This document shows positions 7,728 to 16,952 of a stretch of DNA of 64,000 nt, in pieces. The notes beneath the pieces were generated by a model that was not told the origin of the DNA, did no database searches, and was given only the letters and a program-made list of their open reading frames with translations. The stretch's first letter is position 1. Every line of letters starts with the position of its first letter. Source of the stretch: Flavobacterium phragmitis (GTDB taxonomy: Bacteria > Bacteroidota > Bacteroidia > Flavobacteriales > Flavobacteriaceae). The DNA lies in contig NZ_FOMH01000010.1 of NCBI RefSeq assembly GCF_900112575.1, positions 152,164 through 216,163 of the forward strand. The letters run 5' to 3'. Both the position numbers and the translations under genes were made by a program.

Positions 7728-10700
7728 ATGAGAGTTAAAGAACAAGGGCTTTATCTGCCTGAATTTGAACACGACAATTGTGGTGCAGGATTTATTTGTA
7801 ATTTGAATGGTATTAAGTCAAATGATATTATTCACAAAGCATTAGACATCTTAATTAAATTGGAACATCGTGGTGCCGTTAGTTCTGATGGAAGAACTGG
7901 TGACGGAGCCGGAATTTTATTCGACATTCCTCATGATTTTTTTAAGAAAGTATGTGACTTTGAAATCCCAGAAGCGCGTGAGTATGCAGTAGGAATGGTT
8001 TTTTTACCAAAAAGCAAAAACCAGGTTTCTTTTTGTATTAATGCATTTGAGGCAACTATTAAAGACCAAAACTTAAAAGTTTTAGGTTGGAGAGATGTGC
8101 CAGTTGACGTTGAAAATTTAGGTGAAATCGCCGCAGAAAAAGAACCAACAATTAAACAAGTTTTCGTTTCTAAAAACGGACAGGATTTAACTGAACAAGA
8201 ATTTAATGCAAAACTTTTTGCAGCTAGAAAAATTGCTGAACATGCCGTAAGAGGATCTAAAACCTCAGAAAGCCACATGTTTTATTTTACTAGTTTATCG
8301 ACCACTACTATAATATATAAAGGTCTATTGATGCCGGAAGACATCAGCCGTTATTATATAGATTTGAAAGATCCAGACTTGGTGACGCGTCTTGCGCTTG
8401 TGCACCAACGTTTCTCTACCAATACATTCCCATCTTGGGATCTAGCTCAACCGTTTAGATACATGTGTCATAATGGTGAGATCAACACACTTCGTGGAAA
8501 CGTAAGCCGTATGCGTGCTCGTGAAGAGCTTATGCAAAGCGCTGTTTTTGGCGATGATATCAAGAAATTATTCCCAATCATCTTAGAAGGAAAATCAGAT
8601 TCTGCTTCTATGGATATGGTAATTGAACTTTTATTGATGACTGGACGTTCTCTTCCAGAGGCAATGATGATGGTAGTTCCTGAAGCTTGGGAAAAACACC
8701 AAACAATGTCTTCTGAGAAAAGAGCTTTCTATGAGTACAATGCGTGTATCATGGAGCCTTGGGATGGTCCTGCTTCTATTCCGTTTACAGATGGTAACGT
8801 AATTGGTGCTTTACTAGACAGAAACGGATTGCGTCCTTCTCGTTATACATTAACAAAAAGTGGCTTCGTAATTATGTCATCTGAAATTGGTGTATTAGAC
8901 ATCGATCCAGAAGATGTAGTTCAACACGGTCGTCTTGAGCCAGGAAAAATGTTCTTGGTTGATATGAATGAAGGTCGTATCATCGAAGACGAGGAAGTTA
9001 AGAAAGCAATAGTTACAAAACGTCCTTACCAGCAATGGGTTGACGAAAACTTATTGCCATTGGCTAGTGTTCCTTACACCAACAACCCTACTCCTGTTGA
9101 AAAATTAGATTTCTTGACAAGACAGCGTTTGTTTGGTTATACAATTGAAGATTTAAAAACAATCATCAATCCAATGGGTAGCGACGGAGCTGAAGCAATC
9201 AGTTCTATGGGTAACGATACTCCATTAGCAGTATTGTCTGATCAGCCACAATTGTTATACAACTACTTCAAACAATTGTTTGCTCAGGTTACTAACCCGC
9301 CGTTGGATGGTATTCGTGAAGAAATCATTACAGATATCAGTTTAGCGATTGGCGGCGATTTTAATATTTTCGAAATCGAATCAAAACAATGTAAAAAATT
9401 AAAAATCCAAAATCCAGTTATCTCTAACGAGGATTTGGATAAAATCAGAAATATCGATCACGCAGATTTCAAATCGGCTACTATTTCTACTTTATATAAA
9501 ATAGAAAAAGGAGTTAACGGTTTAGAGCGTGCGCTTGAAAAATGTGTTCAAGCAACTTTTAAAGCGGTTAATGAAGGATGCAACATCATTATCTTATCAG
9601 ATAGAGGTGTAAGCGAAGAATTAGCTCCAATCCCAATGTTATTGGCTTGTTCTTACATTCACCACTCTTTAAACATTTTACAGGTTCGTTCTAAATTCGG
9701 AATCATCATCGAATCTGCAGAACCACGCGAACCTCATCATTTTGCTTTATTGTTCGGATACGGTGCAAGTGCAATCAACCCTTACATGGTAAACGAAATC
9801 ATTCACGATCAGGTTGAAAAAGGTTTCATTACAAAAGTAAAAGCAGATTATGCAGTTGTAAACTACAACAAAGCGATTGCAAAAGGAATCGTGAAAATCA
9901 TGAACAAAATTGGTATCTCTACTTTACATTCGTACAGAGCTGCTCAGATTTTCGAGATTTTAGGTTTAAACAAAACATTTACATCTAAATACTTCCCTTA
10001 CACTCCATCTAGAATTGAAGGAATTGGTCTAATGGAAGTAGAAAAAGAGGTTAAAAAACGTTTCCAAAAAGCTTTTCCAAATTCAAAAATTGCAAACTTG
10101 CTTTCTCTTGAAATTGGAGGTATTTACAGATGGAGACGTGGTGGTGAAAAACATATGTTTAACCCAACTACGATTTCTAAATTACAACAAGCAGTTCGTT
10201 TAAACAGCCCAGAAAGCTATAAAGAATATGCTAATGCTGTAAACGAGCAAAGCTCAAACTTAATGACTATTAGAGGTTTATTTGAATTCAACAATTTAGA
10301 TCCAATTTCTATTGACGAAGTAGAGCCTTGGACAGAAATCGTTAAGAAATTCAAAACCGGAGCAATGTCTTATGGTTCTATCAGTCAGGAAGCGCACGAG
10401 AACTTAGCGATTGCAATGAACAGAATTGGAGGAAAAAGTAACTCTGGAGAAGGTGGAGAAGATCCAAGACGTTTCCAGAAAGAAATTAACGGAGATTCTA
10501 GAAACTCTGCAATCAAACAAGTTGCGTCTGGACGTTTTGGAGTTTCGATCAACTATTTGACAAACGCCAGAGAAATCCAAATCAAAATGGCTCAGGGAGC
10601 AAAACCTGGAGAAGGTGGACAGTTGCCTGGAGAAAAAGTTGTGCCTTGGATTGCTGAAACAAGAAACTCTACACCTTATGTAGGTTTGATTTCGCCTCCG

Positions 10701-12245
10701 CCTCACCACGATATCTACTCTATTGAGGATTTATCGCAATTGATTTACGATTTGAAAAACGCAAACCGTGAAGCTCGTATCAACGTGAAATTGGTTTCTG
10801 AAGTTGGAGTTGGAACCATCGCTGCCGGTGTTGCCAAAGCAAAAGCTGACGTTATCTTGATTTCAGGTTATGACGGAGGAACGGGAGCAGCTCCATTAAC
10901 ATCTTTACAACACACAGGTATTCCATGGGAACTTGGTTTAGCTGAAGCTCAGCAAACTTTGATCTTAAACGATTTAAGAAGCCGTGTAGTTTTAGAATGT
11001 GACGGACAGTTGAAAACTGGTCGTGACGTTGCTATTGCAGCTTTATTAGGTGCAGAAGAATTCGGATTTGCTACGGCTCCGCTTGTAGCTTCTGGATGTA
11101 TCATGATGAGAGCTTGTCACTTAAATACTTGTCCAGTTGGTATTGCAACTCAGGATCCAGAATTGAGAAAGAATTTCAAAGGAACTCCAGAGCACGTAAT
11201 CAACTTCATGTATTTCATTGCTGAAGAGTTAAGAGAAATCATGGCGCAGTTAGGTTTCAGAACTTTAAAAGAAATGGTAGGTCAGTCTCAAAAATTAAAC
11301 GTAGACAAAGCGATCAAACATTATAAAGCAAACGGATTAGACTTATCAACTATTCTATACAAACCGGAAAAAGCAAAAACGGTTCCAAATCACAACACAA
11401 CAACTCAGGATCACGCTCTTGAAAATGTATTGGATTTCGACATCATCAAAGAAGCTATTCCGTCTATCTATAGAAAAGAGAAAACGAGAGTTACGTTCAA
11501 AATCAAAAATACAGACCGTTCTGTAGGTGCGATTTTGAGTAACGAAATCTCAAAAATTTATGGCGCACAAGGATTACCAGATGACACTATTTTAGTTGAT
11601 TTTGAAGGTTCTGCCGGACAAAGTTTTGGTGCATTCGCAACAAACGGATTGTCATTTAAAATTCACGGAAACTGTAATGATTACTTAGGAAAAGGTCTTT
11701 CTGGAGGAAAACTAATTGTAAAAGTACCTCCTACTGCAACTTTTAAACCTGAAGACAACATCATTATTGGAAACGTTGCCCTTTACGGAGCTATTACCGG
11801 AGAGGCTTATATTAATGGTATCGCAGGAGAGCGTTTCTGTGTGAGAAACTCTGGAGCAACAGCAGTTGTAGAAGGAATTGGAGATCACGGTTGCGAGTAC
11901 ATGACTGGTGGTACAGTAGTAGTTTTAGGAAAAACAGGAAGAAACTTCGCGGCTGGTATGAGCGGTGGTGTGGCTTATGTTTACGATCCAAACAAGAAAT
12001 TCGATTCTACAGTTTGCAACATGGAAATGGTTGCATTCGATCCAATGGAAGAAGAAGATCTTACGAAACTAAGAAAACTGATCAAAAACCATTCGTTGTA
12101 CACCAGCAGTCCATTAGCAAAAAGAATTTTAGCAGACTGGGAAAATCAACAACAGCACTTCGTAAAAGTAATGCCAACTGATTACAAAAAAGCATTAAAA
12201 CGAATTGCAGAAGAAAAACAAATAGAAGAATTAATAGCGGGATAA
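7728..12245 (+). CDS. gltB: glutamate synthase large subunit (GOGAT alpha)
   Basis: 1505 residues from ATG 7728, the usual length. It makes glutamate from 2-oxoglutarate and glutamine-derived ammonia. Domains in order: class II glutamine amidotransferase with the catalytic C18 in DNCGAGF, exposed after propeptide removal; central domain; FMN-binding synthase domain from about residue 870 (GAMSYGSISQEAHENLA, GGKSNSGEGGEDPRRF); 3Fe-4S cysteines C1124, C1130 and C1135; and the C-terminal GXGXG beta-helix (about 1230-1440). An upstream ATG at 7686 is less likely because the propeptide would be oddly long and the promoter overlaps it. gltD follows after 123 nt on the same strand, and the two subunits form the holoenzyme. 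Confidence 0.97.
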   Translation: MRVKEQGLYLPEFEHDNCGAGFICNLNGIKSNDIIHKALDILIKLEHRGAVSSDGRTGDGAGILFDIPHDFFKKVCDFEIPEAREYAVGMVFLPKSKNQVSFCINAFEATIKDQNLKVLGWRDVPVDVENLGEIAAEKEPTIKQVFVSKNGQDLTEQEFNAKLFAARKIAEHAVRGSKTSESHMFYFTSLSTTTIIYKGLLMPEDISRYYIDLKDPDLVTRLALVHQRFSTNTFPSWDLAQPFRYMCHNGEINTLRGNVSRMRAREELMQSAVFGDDIKKLFPIILEGKSDSASMDMVIELLLMTGRSLPEAMMMVVPEAWEKHQTMSSEKRAFYEYNACIMEPWDGPASIPFTDGNVIGALLDRNGLRPSRYTLTKSGFVIMSSEIGVLDIDPEDVVQHGRLEPGKMFLVDMNEGRIIEDEEVKKAIVTKRPYQQWVDENLLPLASVPYTNNPTPVEKLDFLTRQRLFGYTIEDLKTIINPMGSDGAEAISSMGNDTPLAVLSDQPQLLYNYFKQLFAQVTNPPLDGIREEIITDISLAIGGDFNIFEIESKQCKKLKIQNPVISNEDLDKIRNIDHADFKSATISTLYKIEKGVNGLERALEKCVQATFKAVNEGCNIIILSDRGVSEELAPIPMLLACSYIHHSLNILQVRSKFGIIIESAEPREPHHFALLFGYGASAINPYMVNEIIHDQVEKGFITKVKADYAVVNYNKAIAKGIVKIMNKIGISTLHSYRAAQIFEILGLNKTFTSKYFPYTPSRIEGIGLMEVEKEVKKRFQKAFPNSKIANLLSLEIGGIYRWRRGGEKHMFNPTTISKLQQAVRLNSPESYKEYANAVNEQSSNLMTIRGLFEFNNLDPISIDEVEPWTEIVKKFKTGAMSYGSISQEAHENLAIAMNRIGGKSNSGEGGEDPRRFQKEINGDSRNSAIKQVASGRFGVSINYLTNAREIQIKMAQGAKPGEGGQLPGEKVVPWIAETRNSTPYVGLISPPPHHDIYSIEDLSQLIYDLKNANREARINVKLVSEVGVGTIAAGVAKAKADVILISGYDGGTGAAPLTSLQHTGIPWELGLAEAQQTLILNDLRSRVVLECDGQLKTGRDVAIAALLGAEEFGFATAPLVASGCIMMRACHLNTCPVGIATQDPELRKNFKGTPEHVINFMYFIAEELREIMAQLGFRTLKEMVGQSQKLNVDKAIKHYKANGLDLSTILYKPEKAKTVPNHNTTTQDHALENVLDFDIIKEAIPSIYRKEKTRVTFKIKNTDRSVGAILSNEISKIYGAQGLPDDTILVDFEGSAGQSFGAFATNGLSFKIHGNCNDYLGKGLSGGKLIVKVPPTATFKPEDNIIIGNVALYGAITGEAYINGIAGERFCVRNSGATAVVEGIGDHGCEYMTGGTVVVLGKTGRNFAAGMSGGVAYVYDPNKKFDSTVCNMEMVAFDPMEEEDLTKLRKLIKNHSLYTSSPLAKRILADWENQQQHFVKVMPTDYKKALKRIAEEKQIEELIAG

Positions 12246-12267
12246 AAATCAATTTCAAAAAATAAAA

Positions 12268-12336
12268 TTCCAAATTCCAATGGCAATATCAATGGTAATG
12301 TCTTCCTGAGCGGAGTCGAAGGATTGGAATTTGGAA
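12268..12336. repeat. inverted repeat between gltB and gltD
   Basis: TTCCAAATTCCAAT (12268-12281) pairs perfectly with ATTGGAATTTGGAA (12323-12336). The 41-nt loop contains GAGCGGAGTCGAAG (12308-12321), a motif repeated at 16771-16784. The hairpin could tune gltD expression relative to gltB, or could simply be an inserted repeat. Confidence 0.65.
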
Positions 12337-12368
12337 CTTAAAGAAATTGGAATTTAATTTAAAAAGTC

Positions 12369-13823
12369 ATGGGTAAAATAGGCGGATTTAAAGAATATAA
12401 CAGAGCCGATGAAAGTAATTTAGCAGTAGCAGAACGTGTTTCGAACTACAACGAATTTACTATTCCGGTACCAAAAGATAAATTAAAAGAACAAGGATCA
12501 AGATGTATGGACTGTGGAATTCCTTTTTGCCACAGTGGTTGTCCGTTAGGAAATTTAATTCCTGACTTCAACGACATGGTGCATCAGGAAGAATGGCAGA
12601 GCGCGTTGGAGATTTTACAATCTACTAACAACTTCCCTGAATTTACAGGACGCTTATGCCCTGCCCCATGTGAGAAATCATGTGTATTAGGAATCATCAA
12701 AGATCCAGTTTCTATCGAAAACATCGAGAAAAGCATCGTAGAAAGAGGTTTCGCAGAAGGATGGATCAAACCTCAGCCACCAAAAACAAGAACTGGTAAA
12801 ACAGTTGCTGTTATTGGTTCAGGACCAGCTGGTCTTGCTGCGGCTCAACAATTAAACAGAGCGGGTCATACTGTAACTGTTTTTGAAAGAGACAACGCAA
12901 TTGGAGGTTTATTACGTTACGGAATTCCAAATTTCAAATTAGAAAAAGGAATCATCGATCGTCGTGTTGCGATTCTAGAAGCAGAAGGAATCACTTTCAA
13001 AACTAACGTAAATGTTGGCGTTAACTTCAGCGTTGAAGAATTAAATGCATTCGATTCTATCGTTTTATGCGGAGGAGCAACTGAAAGAAGAAGCTTGCCA
13101 ACTAAAGGAATCGAAAGCAAAGGCGTTGTTCAGGCAATGGATTTCTTAACACAGCAAACTAAAGTTTTATACGGAGAATCTATTCCAGATCAAGTAAAAG
13201 CAACTGGAAAAGATGTAATCGTTATTGGTGGTGGAGATACAGGTTCTGACTGTATCGGAACTTCTAACAGGCACGGAGCAAAATCAGTAACTAACTTTGA
13301 GATTTTACCAAAACCTCCAGTTGGAAGAAGCGAGTCAACTCCTTGGCCTTTCTGGCCGTTGCAGTTAAAAACATCTTCTTCTCACGAAGAAGGCTGCGAC
13401 AGAAACTGGTTGATCAACACTAAAGAATTCATTTCTAACGAAAAAGGCGAATTAACTGGATTAAAAACAGTTGAAGTGCAATGGAAAATGACTCCAGGTC
13501 AGCGTCCAGAATTAATCGAAAAAGAAGGTTCTGAAAAAATCTGGCCTTGCGATTTAGCTTTATTGGCTCTTGGATTTACAGGTCCTGAGAAAACGTTAAG
13601 CGAACAGTTAGGAATCGAAATTGACGCGAGAAACAACTATAAAGCGCATAACTATCAGACAAACGTTCCTCATATCTTCACCGCAGGTGATATGAGAAGA
13701 GGACAATCATTAATCGTGTGGGCTATTTCAGAAGGTCGCGAAGCAGCAAGAGAGGTAGATTTATTCCTTATGGGATCTACAAACTTGCCTACTAAAGGAA
13801 AAGGAGATTTACCGAGTCTATAA
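12369..13823 (+). CDS. gltD: glutamate synthase small subunit (GOGAT beta)
   Basis: 484-residue flavoprotein that passes electrons from NAD(P)H to GltB. The N-terminal cysteine-rich region (CMDCGIPFCHSGCP and CPAPCEKSCVLG, about residues 44-105) binds 4Fe-4S clusters. A Rossmann FAD site follows (VIGSGPAGLAAAQQL, about 141-155), then an NAD(P)H site (VIGGGDTGSDCIG, about 286) and the C-terminal FAD contact TAGDMRRGQSLIVWAI. The second gene of the gltBD operon, followed by a terminator. Cytoplasmic. Confidence 0.97.
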   Translation: MGKIGGFKEYNRADESNLAVAERVSNYNEFTIPVPKDKLKEQGSRCMDCGIPFCHSGCPLGNLIPDFNDMVHQEEWQSALEILQSTNNFPEFTGRLCPAPCEKSCVLGIIKDPVSIENIEKSIVERGFAEGWIKPQPPKTRTGKTVAVIGSGPAGLAAAQQLNRAGHTVTVFERDNAIGGLLRYGIPNFKLEKGIIDRRVAILEAEGITFKTNVNVGVNFSVEELNAFDSIVLCGGATERRSLPTKGIESKGVVQAMDFLTQQTKVLYGESIPDQVKATGKDVIVIGGGDTGSDCIGTSNRHGAKSVTNFEILPKPPVGRSESTPWPFWPLQLKTSSSHEEGCDRNWLINTKEFISNEKGELTGLKTVEVQWKMTPGQRPELIEKEGSEKIWPCDLALLALGFTGPEKTLSEQLGIEIDARNNYKAHNYQTNVPHIFTAGDMRRGQSLIVWAISEGREAAREVDLFLMGSTNLPTKGKGDLPSL

Positions 13824-13920
13824 TTTTTTTAAAGATTCTAAGATGCTAAGGTTCTAAGATACTAAGTTTTTTTCCTTGCATTTTATTTAATCTTTTCCGA
13901 TAAACAACATAACTACTAAC

Positions 13921-13957
13921 AAACCCTTGAATTTATATTCAGGGGTTTTGTTTTTTT
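13921..13957 (+). terminator. rho-independent terminator of gltBD
   Basis: AAACCCTTGAA pairs with TTCAGGGGTTT across a 6-nt loop, followed by a T-rich run; about 100 nt after the gltD stop. Confidence 0.75.
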
Positions 13958-13961
13958 GTTT

Positions 13962-14020
13962 GCCACAACCCGAGCGATAGCGAACAGGCGAAGCAATTAC
14001 ACGAATTTTCACGAATTTTT
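13962..14020. repeat. dispersed repeat with CCCGAGCGATAGCGAAC core, copy 1
   Basis: The stretch TTGCCACAACCCGAGCGATA, continuing to GGCGAAGCAATTACACGAATT, recurs in the opposite orientation at about 40617-40676 next to pabB. It is non-coding. Together with the next two entries it fills most of the gap between gltD and lysA. Confidence 0.7.
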
Positions 14021-14047
14021 ATTTTCTAAACGTTTTCCATTTCAAAC

Positions 14048-14132
14048 ATAACCCGTGGTTTCAACCACGGGGGCGCAATATATGATTGAGCTCACCCGTA
14101 ACGTTTCCCGTGGTTGAAACCACGGGCTATAT
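14048..14132. repeat. composite palindromic repeat (REP/BIME-like), copy 2
   Basis: ACCCGTGGTTTCAACCACGGG and CCCGTGGTTGAAACCACGGG are arranged head to head and end in GGCTATAT, as at 2823-2911. The spacer between the two palindromes differs between copies while the palindromes are conserved. Confidence 0.8.
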
Positions 14133-14238
14133 TTTGAGCATTTATGCGAAAATCTAAAATTAAAATTTGTGAAAATTCGTGTAATTCGTGGCTAAAAATA
14201 TTTTGAAGCATCACAATTGGCATTTTAACAAACAAAGT

Positions 14239-14298
14239 TCCCGCTCTCGGCTATATCTCTCCGTTCCACTACGAGGATACCGCCTCCATCGGGGCTAA
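14239..14298 (-). repeat. structured TAGCCCCGAT...GCGGGA repeat, copy 1
   Basis: Read on the minus strand it starts TAGCCCCGATGGAGGCGGTA and ends GATATAGCCGAGAGCGGGA, matching 24697-24766 closely. The ends can pair (AGCCCC/GCGGGA and nearby), giving a long imperfect hairpin. No coding potential. Confidence 0.7.
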
Positions 14299-14513
14299 AT
14301 TCAAACATTTGGCTTCTTTTAAAAAATTAGGATAAAATAATCTGTGGCAATCAGTATAATCTGTGGCAAGAAAAAAATCAAATCCATGCAATCTGTGGTG
14401 AAAAAACTTACTATATTAGCAACTTTCAAAAAGCAGTTATAAAAATCCAAAACAAGCAACTTTTTGTTTTAAATAAAACAATTTGTTATAATTTGTTATT
14501 TTTCTACATTTTA

Positions 14514-14544
14514 TTTGCTGATACACAAAAGTGTAATAACTTTG
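14514..14544 (+). promoter_or_regulatory. lysA promoter (TTTG-N19-TAACTTTG)
   Basis: TTTG at 14514-14517 and TAACTTTG at 14537-14544 match the Bacteroidetes -33/-7 consensus exactly with 19-bp spacing. The predicted start of transcription, near 14551, rules out translation from the upstream ATG at 14493 and supports 14562. Confidence 0.75.
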
Positions 14545-14561
14545 CACAAAATGATTTAAAA

Positions 14562-15785
14562 ATGCAAGCAAAAGATTTACTGCAGTTAGCAGACCAATTT
14601 GGAAGTCCATTGTATGTTTACGATGCTGAAAAAATCCAATCTCAGTACAACCGATTAACTAAAGCTTTCTCTAAGGTGGAGAACTTAAGAGTTAATTACG
14701 CCATGAAGGCATTGTCAAACGTTGCGATTTTACAGTTATTAAAGAACATGGGGTCTGGTTTAGATACTGTATCAATTCAGGAAGTTTTGTTAGGACTTCA
14801 TGCTGGCTATGAACCCGAAAGAATTTTCTTTACACCAAACGGCGTTTCTTTAGAAGAAATCGAAGAAGTTGCCGCAATGGGTGTACAAATCAATATCGAC
14901 AATTTATCTATTTTAGAGCAATTCGGAACGAGACATCCAAATATTCCGGTATGTATCCGTATTAACCCACACGTAATGGCGGGCGGAAACGCTAACATTT
15001 CTGTTGGACATATCGATAGTAAATTCGGAATTTCTGTGCATCAGATTCCGCATATTTTGCGAATTGTAGAGAACACAAAAATGAGCATTATCGGAATTCA
15101 CATGCACACAGGATCTGATATTTTAGATATCGAAGTATTCTTGTATGCTGCTGAAATCTTGTTTGATACCGCAAAACATTTCAAAGATTTACAATTCTTA
15201 GATTTCGGAAGCGGATTCAAAGTGCCTTACAAAAAAGACGATATCGAAACAGACATCGAAGAATTAGGTAAAAAATTATCTAAAAGATTCAACGCTTTCT
15301 GTGCTGAATATGGCAGAGATTTGACACTTATTTTCGAACCAGGGAAATTCCTTGTATCTGAAGCAGGTCATTTCTTAGTAAAAGTAAATGTAGTAAAACA
15401 AACAACCTCAACAGTTTTCGCCGGAATCGATAGTGGCTTCAACCACTTAATTCGTCCAATGTTTTACGGATCTTCGCATCATATCGAAAACATTTCTAAC
15501 CCGAAAGGAAAAGAGCGTTTTTACTCTGTTGTAGGATACATTTGCGAGACTGATACTTTTGCAAACAACCGTAGAATTGCAGAAATCACAGAAGGTGACA
15601 TTTTAGAATTCAGAAATGCAGGAGCATATTGTTTCTCAATGTCATCCAACTACAATTCAAGATACAAACCAGCTGAAGTTTTATGGATGAACGGTAAAGG
15701 AATCTTAATCCGCCAAGCCGAAACATTCGAAGATTTACTTAAAAATCAAATCCCGTTACCAGAAGAAGTTGCTGCTACGGTTTAA
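14562..15785 (+). CDS. lysA: diaminopimelate decarboxylase
   Basis: 407 residues from ATG 14562. It decarboxylates meso-diaminopimelate to L-lysine, the last step of lysine synthesis. Fold-type III PLP enzyme: Schiff-base lysine K49 in NYAMKALSN, HMHTGSDI, the glycine-rich phosphate loop FLDFGSGFKVPY, EPGKFLVSEAGH, the active-site cysteine in GYICETDTFANN, and the C-terminal AGAYCFSMSSNYNSR. The frame is open to 14493, but the strong promoter at 14514-14544 lies inside that extension. The last codons and the terminator are duplicated 865 bp downstream. Confidence 0.95.
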   Translation: MQAKDLLQLADQFGSPLYVYDAEKIQSQYNRLTKAFSKVENLRVNYAMKALSNVAILQLLKNMGSGLDTVSIQEVLLGLHAGYEPERIFFTPNGVSLEEIEEVAAMGVQINIDNLSILEQFGTRHPNIPVCIRINPHVMAGGNANISVGHIDSKFGISVHQIPHILRIVENTKMSIIGIHMHTGSDILDIEVFLYAAEILFDTAKHFKDLQFLDFGSGFKVPYKKDDIETDIEELGKKLSKRFNAFCAEYGRDLTLIFEPGKFLVSEAGHFLVKVNVVKQTTSTVFAGIDSGFNHLIRPMFYGSSHHIENISNPKGKERFYSVVGYICETDTFANNRRIAEITEGDILEFRNAGAYCFSMSSNYNSRYKPAEVLWMNGKGILIRQAETFEDLLKNQIPLPEEVAATV

Positions 15786-15846
15786 CAATAGAAAAAAAAG
15801 GAATATCACCAAAGTCCCGTTTCTTAATTGAGGCGGGATTTTTTTA
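15735..15846 (+). repeat. direct repeat copy 1: lysA tail plus terminator
   Basis: This segment, the last 16 codons of lysA, its TAA and the following hairpin, aligns without gaps at an offset of 865 bp to 16600-16711, with about six mismatches counted by eye. The pair brackets the secreted gene at 15985-16566. Confidence 0.9.
15815..15846 (+). terminator. terminator of lysA
   Basis: TCCCG and CGGGA arms around TTTCTTAATTGAGG, followed by seven or more T; 30 nt past the lysA stop. Confidence 0.75.
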
Positions 15847-15984
15847 TTGCAGATTTTTGAATTTAGATTATTTGTAAACGCTTTATCCTGCTAAACGAAA
15901 CCTACATTCAAAAATTTCACCTTTCATTAAATTTTTCAAAAAAGTAAGTTTATTTTTATATTTTTACGTACTAAATTACAAAAG

Positions 15985-16566
15985 ATGAAATTATTAATAA
16001 GCACGATTTTATTTATTGGTATTTTTTCCGTCAATGGTCAAAATATTAAAATTGAAAATGGCTGTCATGTCATACAATTTGCAAATAAGGACTCTTTAAA
16101 CTCAATATCCAAACTAAATCCAATATATAATAAAAGGGGATTTTATTTACTTAAAAATGGAGTTTATGATTTTATAATTGATGGCAAAAAATATTTTCAG
16201 TCATTACTTTTAAAAATAGAAAAAGATAAATTTTTTATAAGCAAAAATTGGCAGTCAGAAGAAAGTAATGATTTTATAGCTGATTCAATTGAAGTTCGGA
16301 TTAATCAAAAAATCCAAATTCGAATGATATCCATTGATAATGGTGTTGGAAATTTACCATCAAGAACAAATCTCAAAGATTATAATGTAACAATTGTCCC
16401 AACTCAAGAGTATTGTAGTCTAAAAAGTATACCAATAACAAATAATGGCAAAACATATAATGGTCATTACTATTTTACAGAAATAGGATTAAAGAAAATT
16501 AAAATCTTAAACAAAACTCCTTATTTATGCGAAGATAAAGGCGAATTTATACTACGCCGAAATTAA
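15985..16566 (+). CDS. hypothetical secreted protein
   Basis: 193 residues starting with a signal peptide (MKLLISTILFIGIFSVNGQ), then a small beta-rich protein without recognised motifs. It has two cysteines near the C-terminal part (EYCSL and YLCED) and ends in RRN. The family was not recognised. Codon use looks more AT-biased than in lysA. It stands alone between two copies of the lysA tail and terminator, so it is probably a recent acquisition or duplication-linked cassette. No strong TANNTTTG promoter is visible. Confidence 0.7.
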   Translation: MKLLISTILFIGIFSVNGQNIKIENGCHVIQFANKDSLNSISKLNPIYNKRGFYLLKNGVYDFIIDGKKYFQSLLLKIEKDKFFISKNWQSEESNDFIADSIEVRINQKIQIRMISIDNGVGNLPSRTNLKDYNVTIVPTQEYCSLKSIPITNNGKTYNGHYYFTEIGLKKIKILNKTPYLCEDKGEFILRRN

Positions 16567-16599
16567 TATATCTCTGCAATTGTTTCTTTATTCCAAAAA

Positions 16600-16711
16600 T
16601 TACTTAAAAATCAAATCGCGTTACCACAAGAAATTGCTGCTACGGTTTAACAATAGAAAAAAAAGGAATATCACCTTAATCCCGTTTCTTAATTGAGGCG
16701 GGATTTTTTTT
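16600..16711 (+). repeat. direct repeat copy 2: displaced lysA tail plus terminator
   Basis: Second copy of the lysA 3' end. It still reads LLKNQIALPQEIAATV then TAA (16648-16650) in the lysA frame, followed by the same terminator hairpin at 16680-16711. No start codon or rest of lysA precedes it, so it is a gene fragment. The hairpin can serve the 15985-16566 gene. Confidence 0.9.
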
Positions 16712-16952
16712 GGTTTCACGCAGATTTTACAGATTTGAGCAGATTTAATTCTTTATCCTTTTGTCAGGATGAGCGGAGTCGAAGCCCACGCAAAGCAACC
16801 ACAATACTTGTTTGCAAAAGCTTTGGCGACGCAGTTTGTCATTTTCTATCCCGAGACTTGGGGAGAGAAATCTTCGCAAGTAACTCCGTAAAGTATATCA
16901 AACATAAAAAGAAAGAAAAATCGTAAATAATATTTTATCTTTCGTCAAAAAA

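Noticed and set aside
10404..10709. 101-codon minus-strand frame within gltB
   Set aside because: Shadow of the highly conserved FMN domain of gltB; low-complexity Arg/Ser/Phe translation.
16693..16926. 77-codon + strand frame after the second lysA terminator
   Set aside because: It starts inside the terminator, runs through repeat sequence (CGCAGATTTTACAGATT, GAGCGGAGTCGAAG) and has no protein-like pattern.
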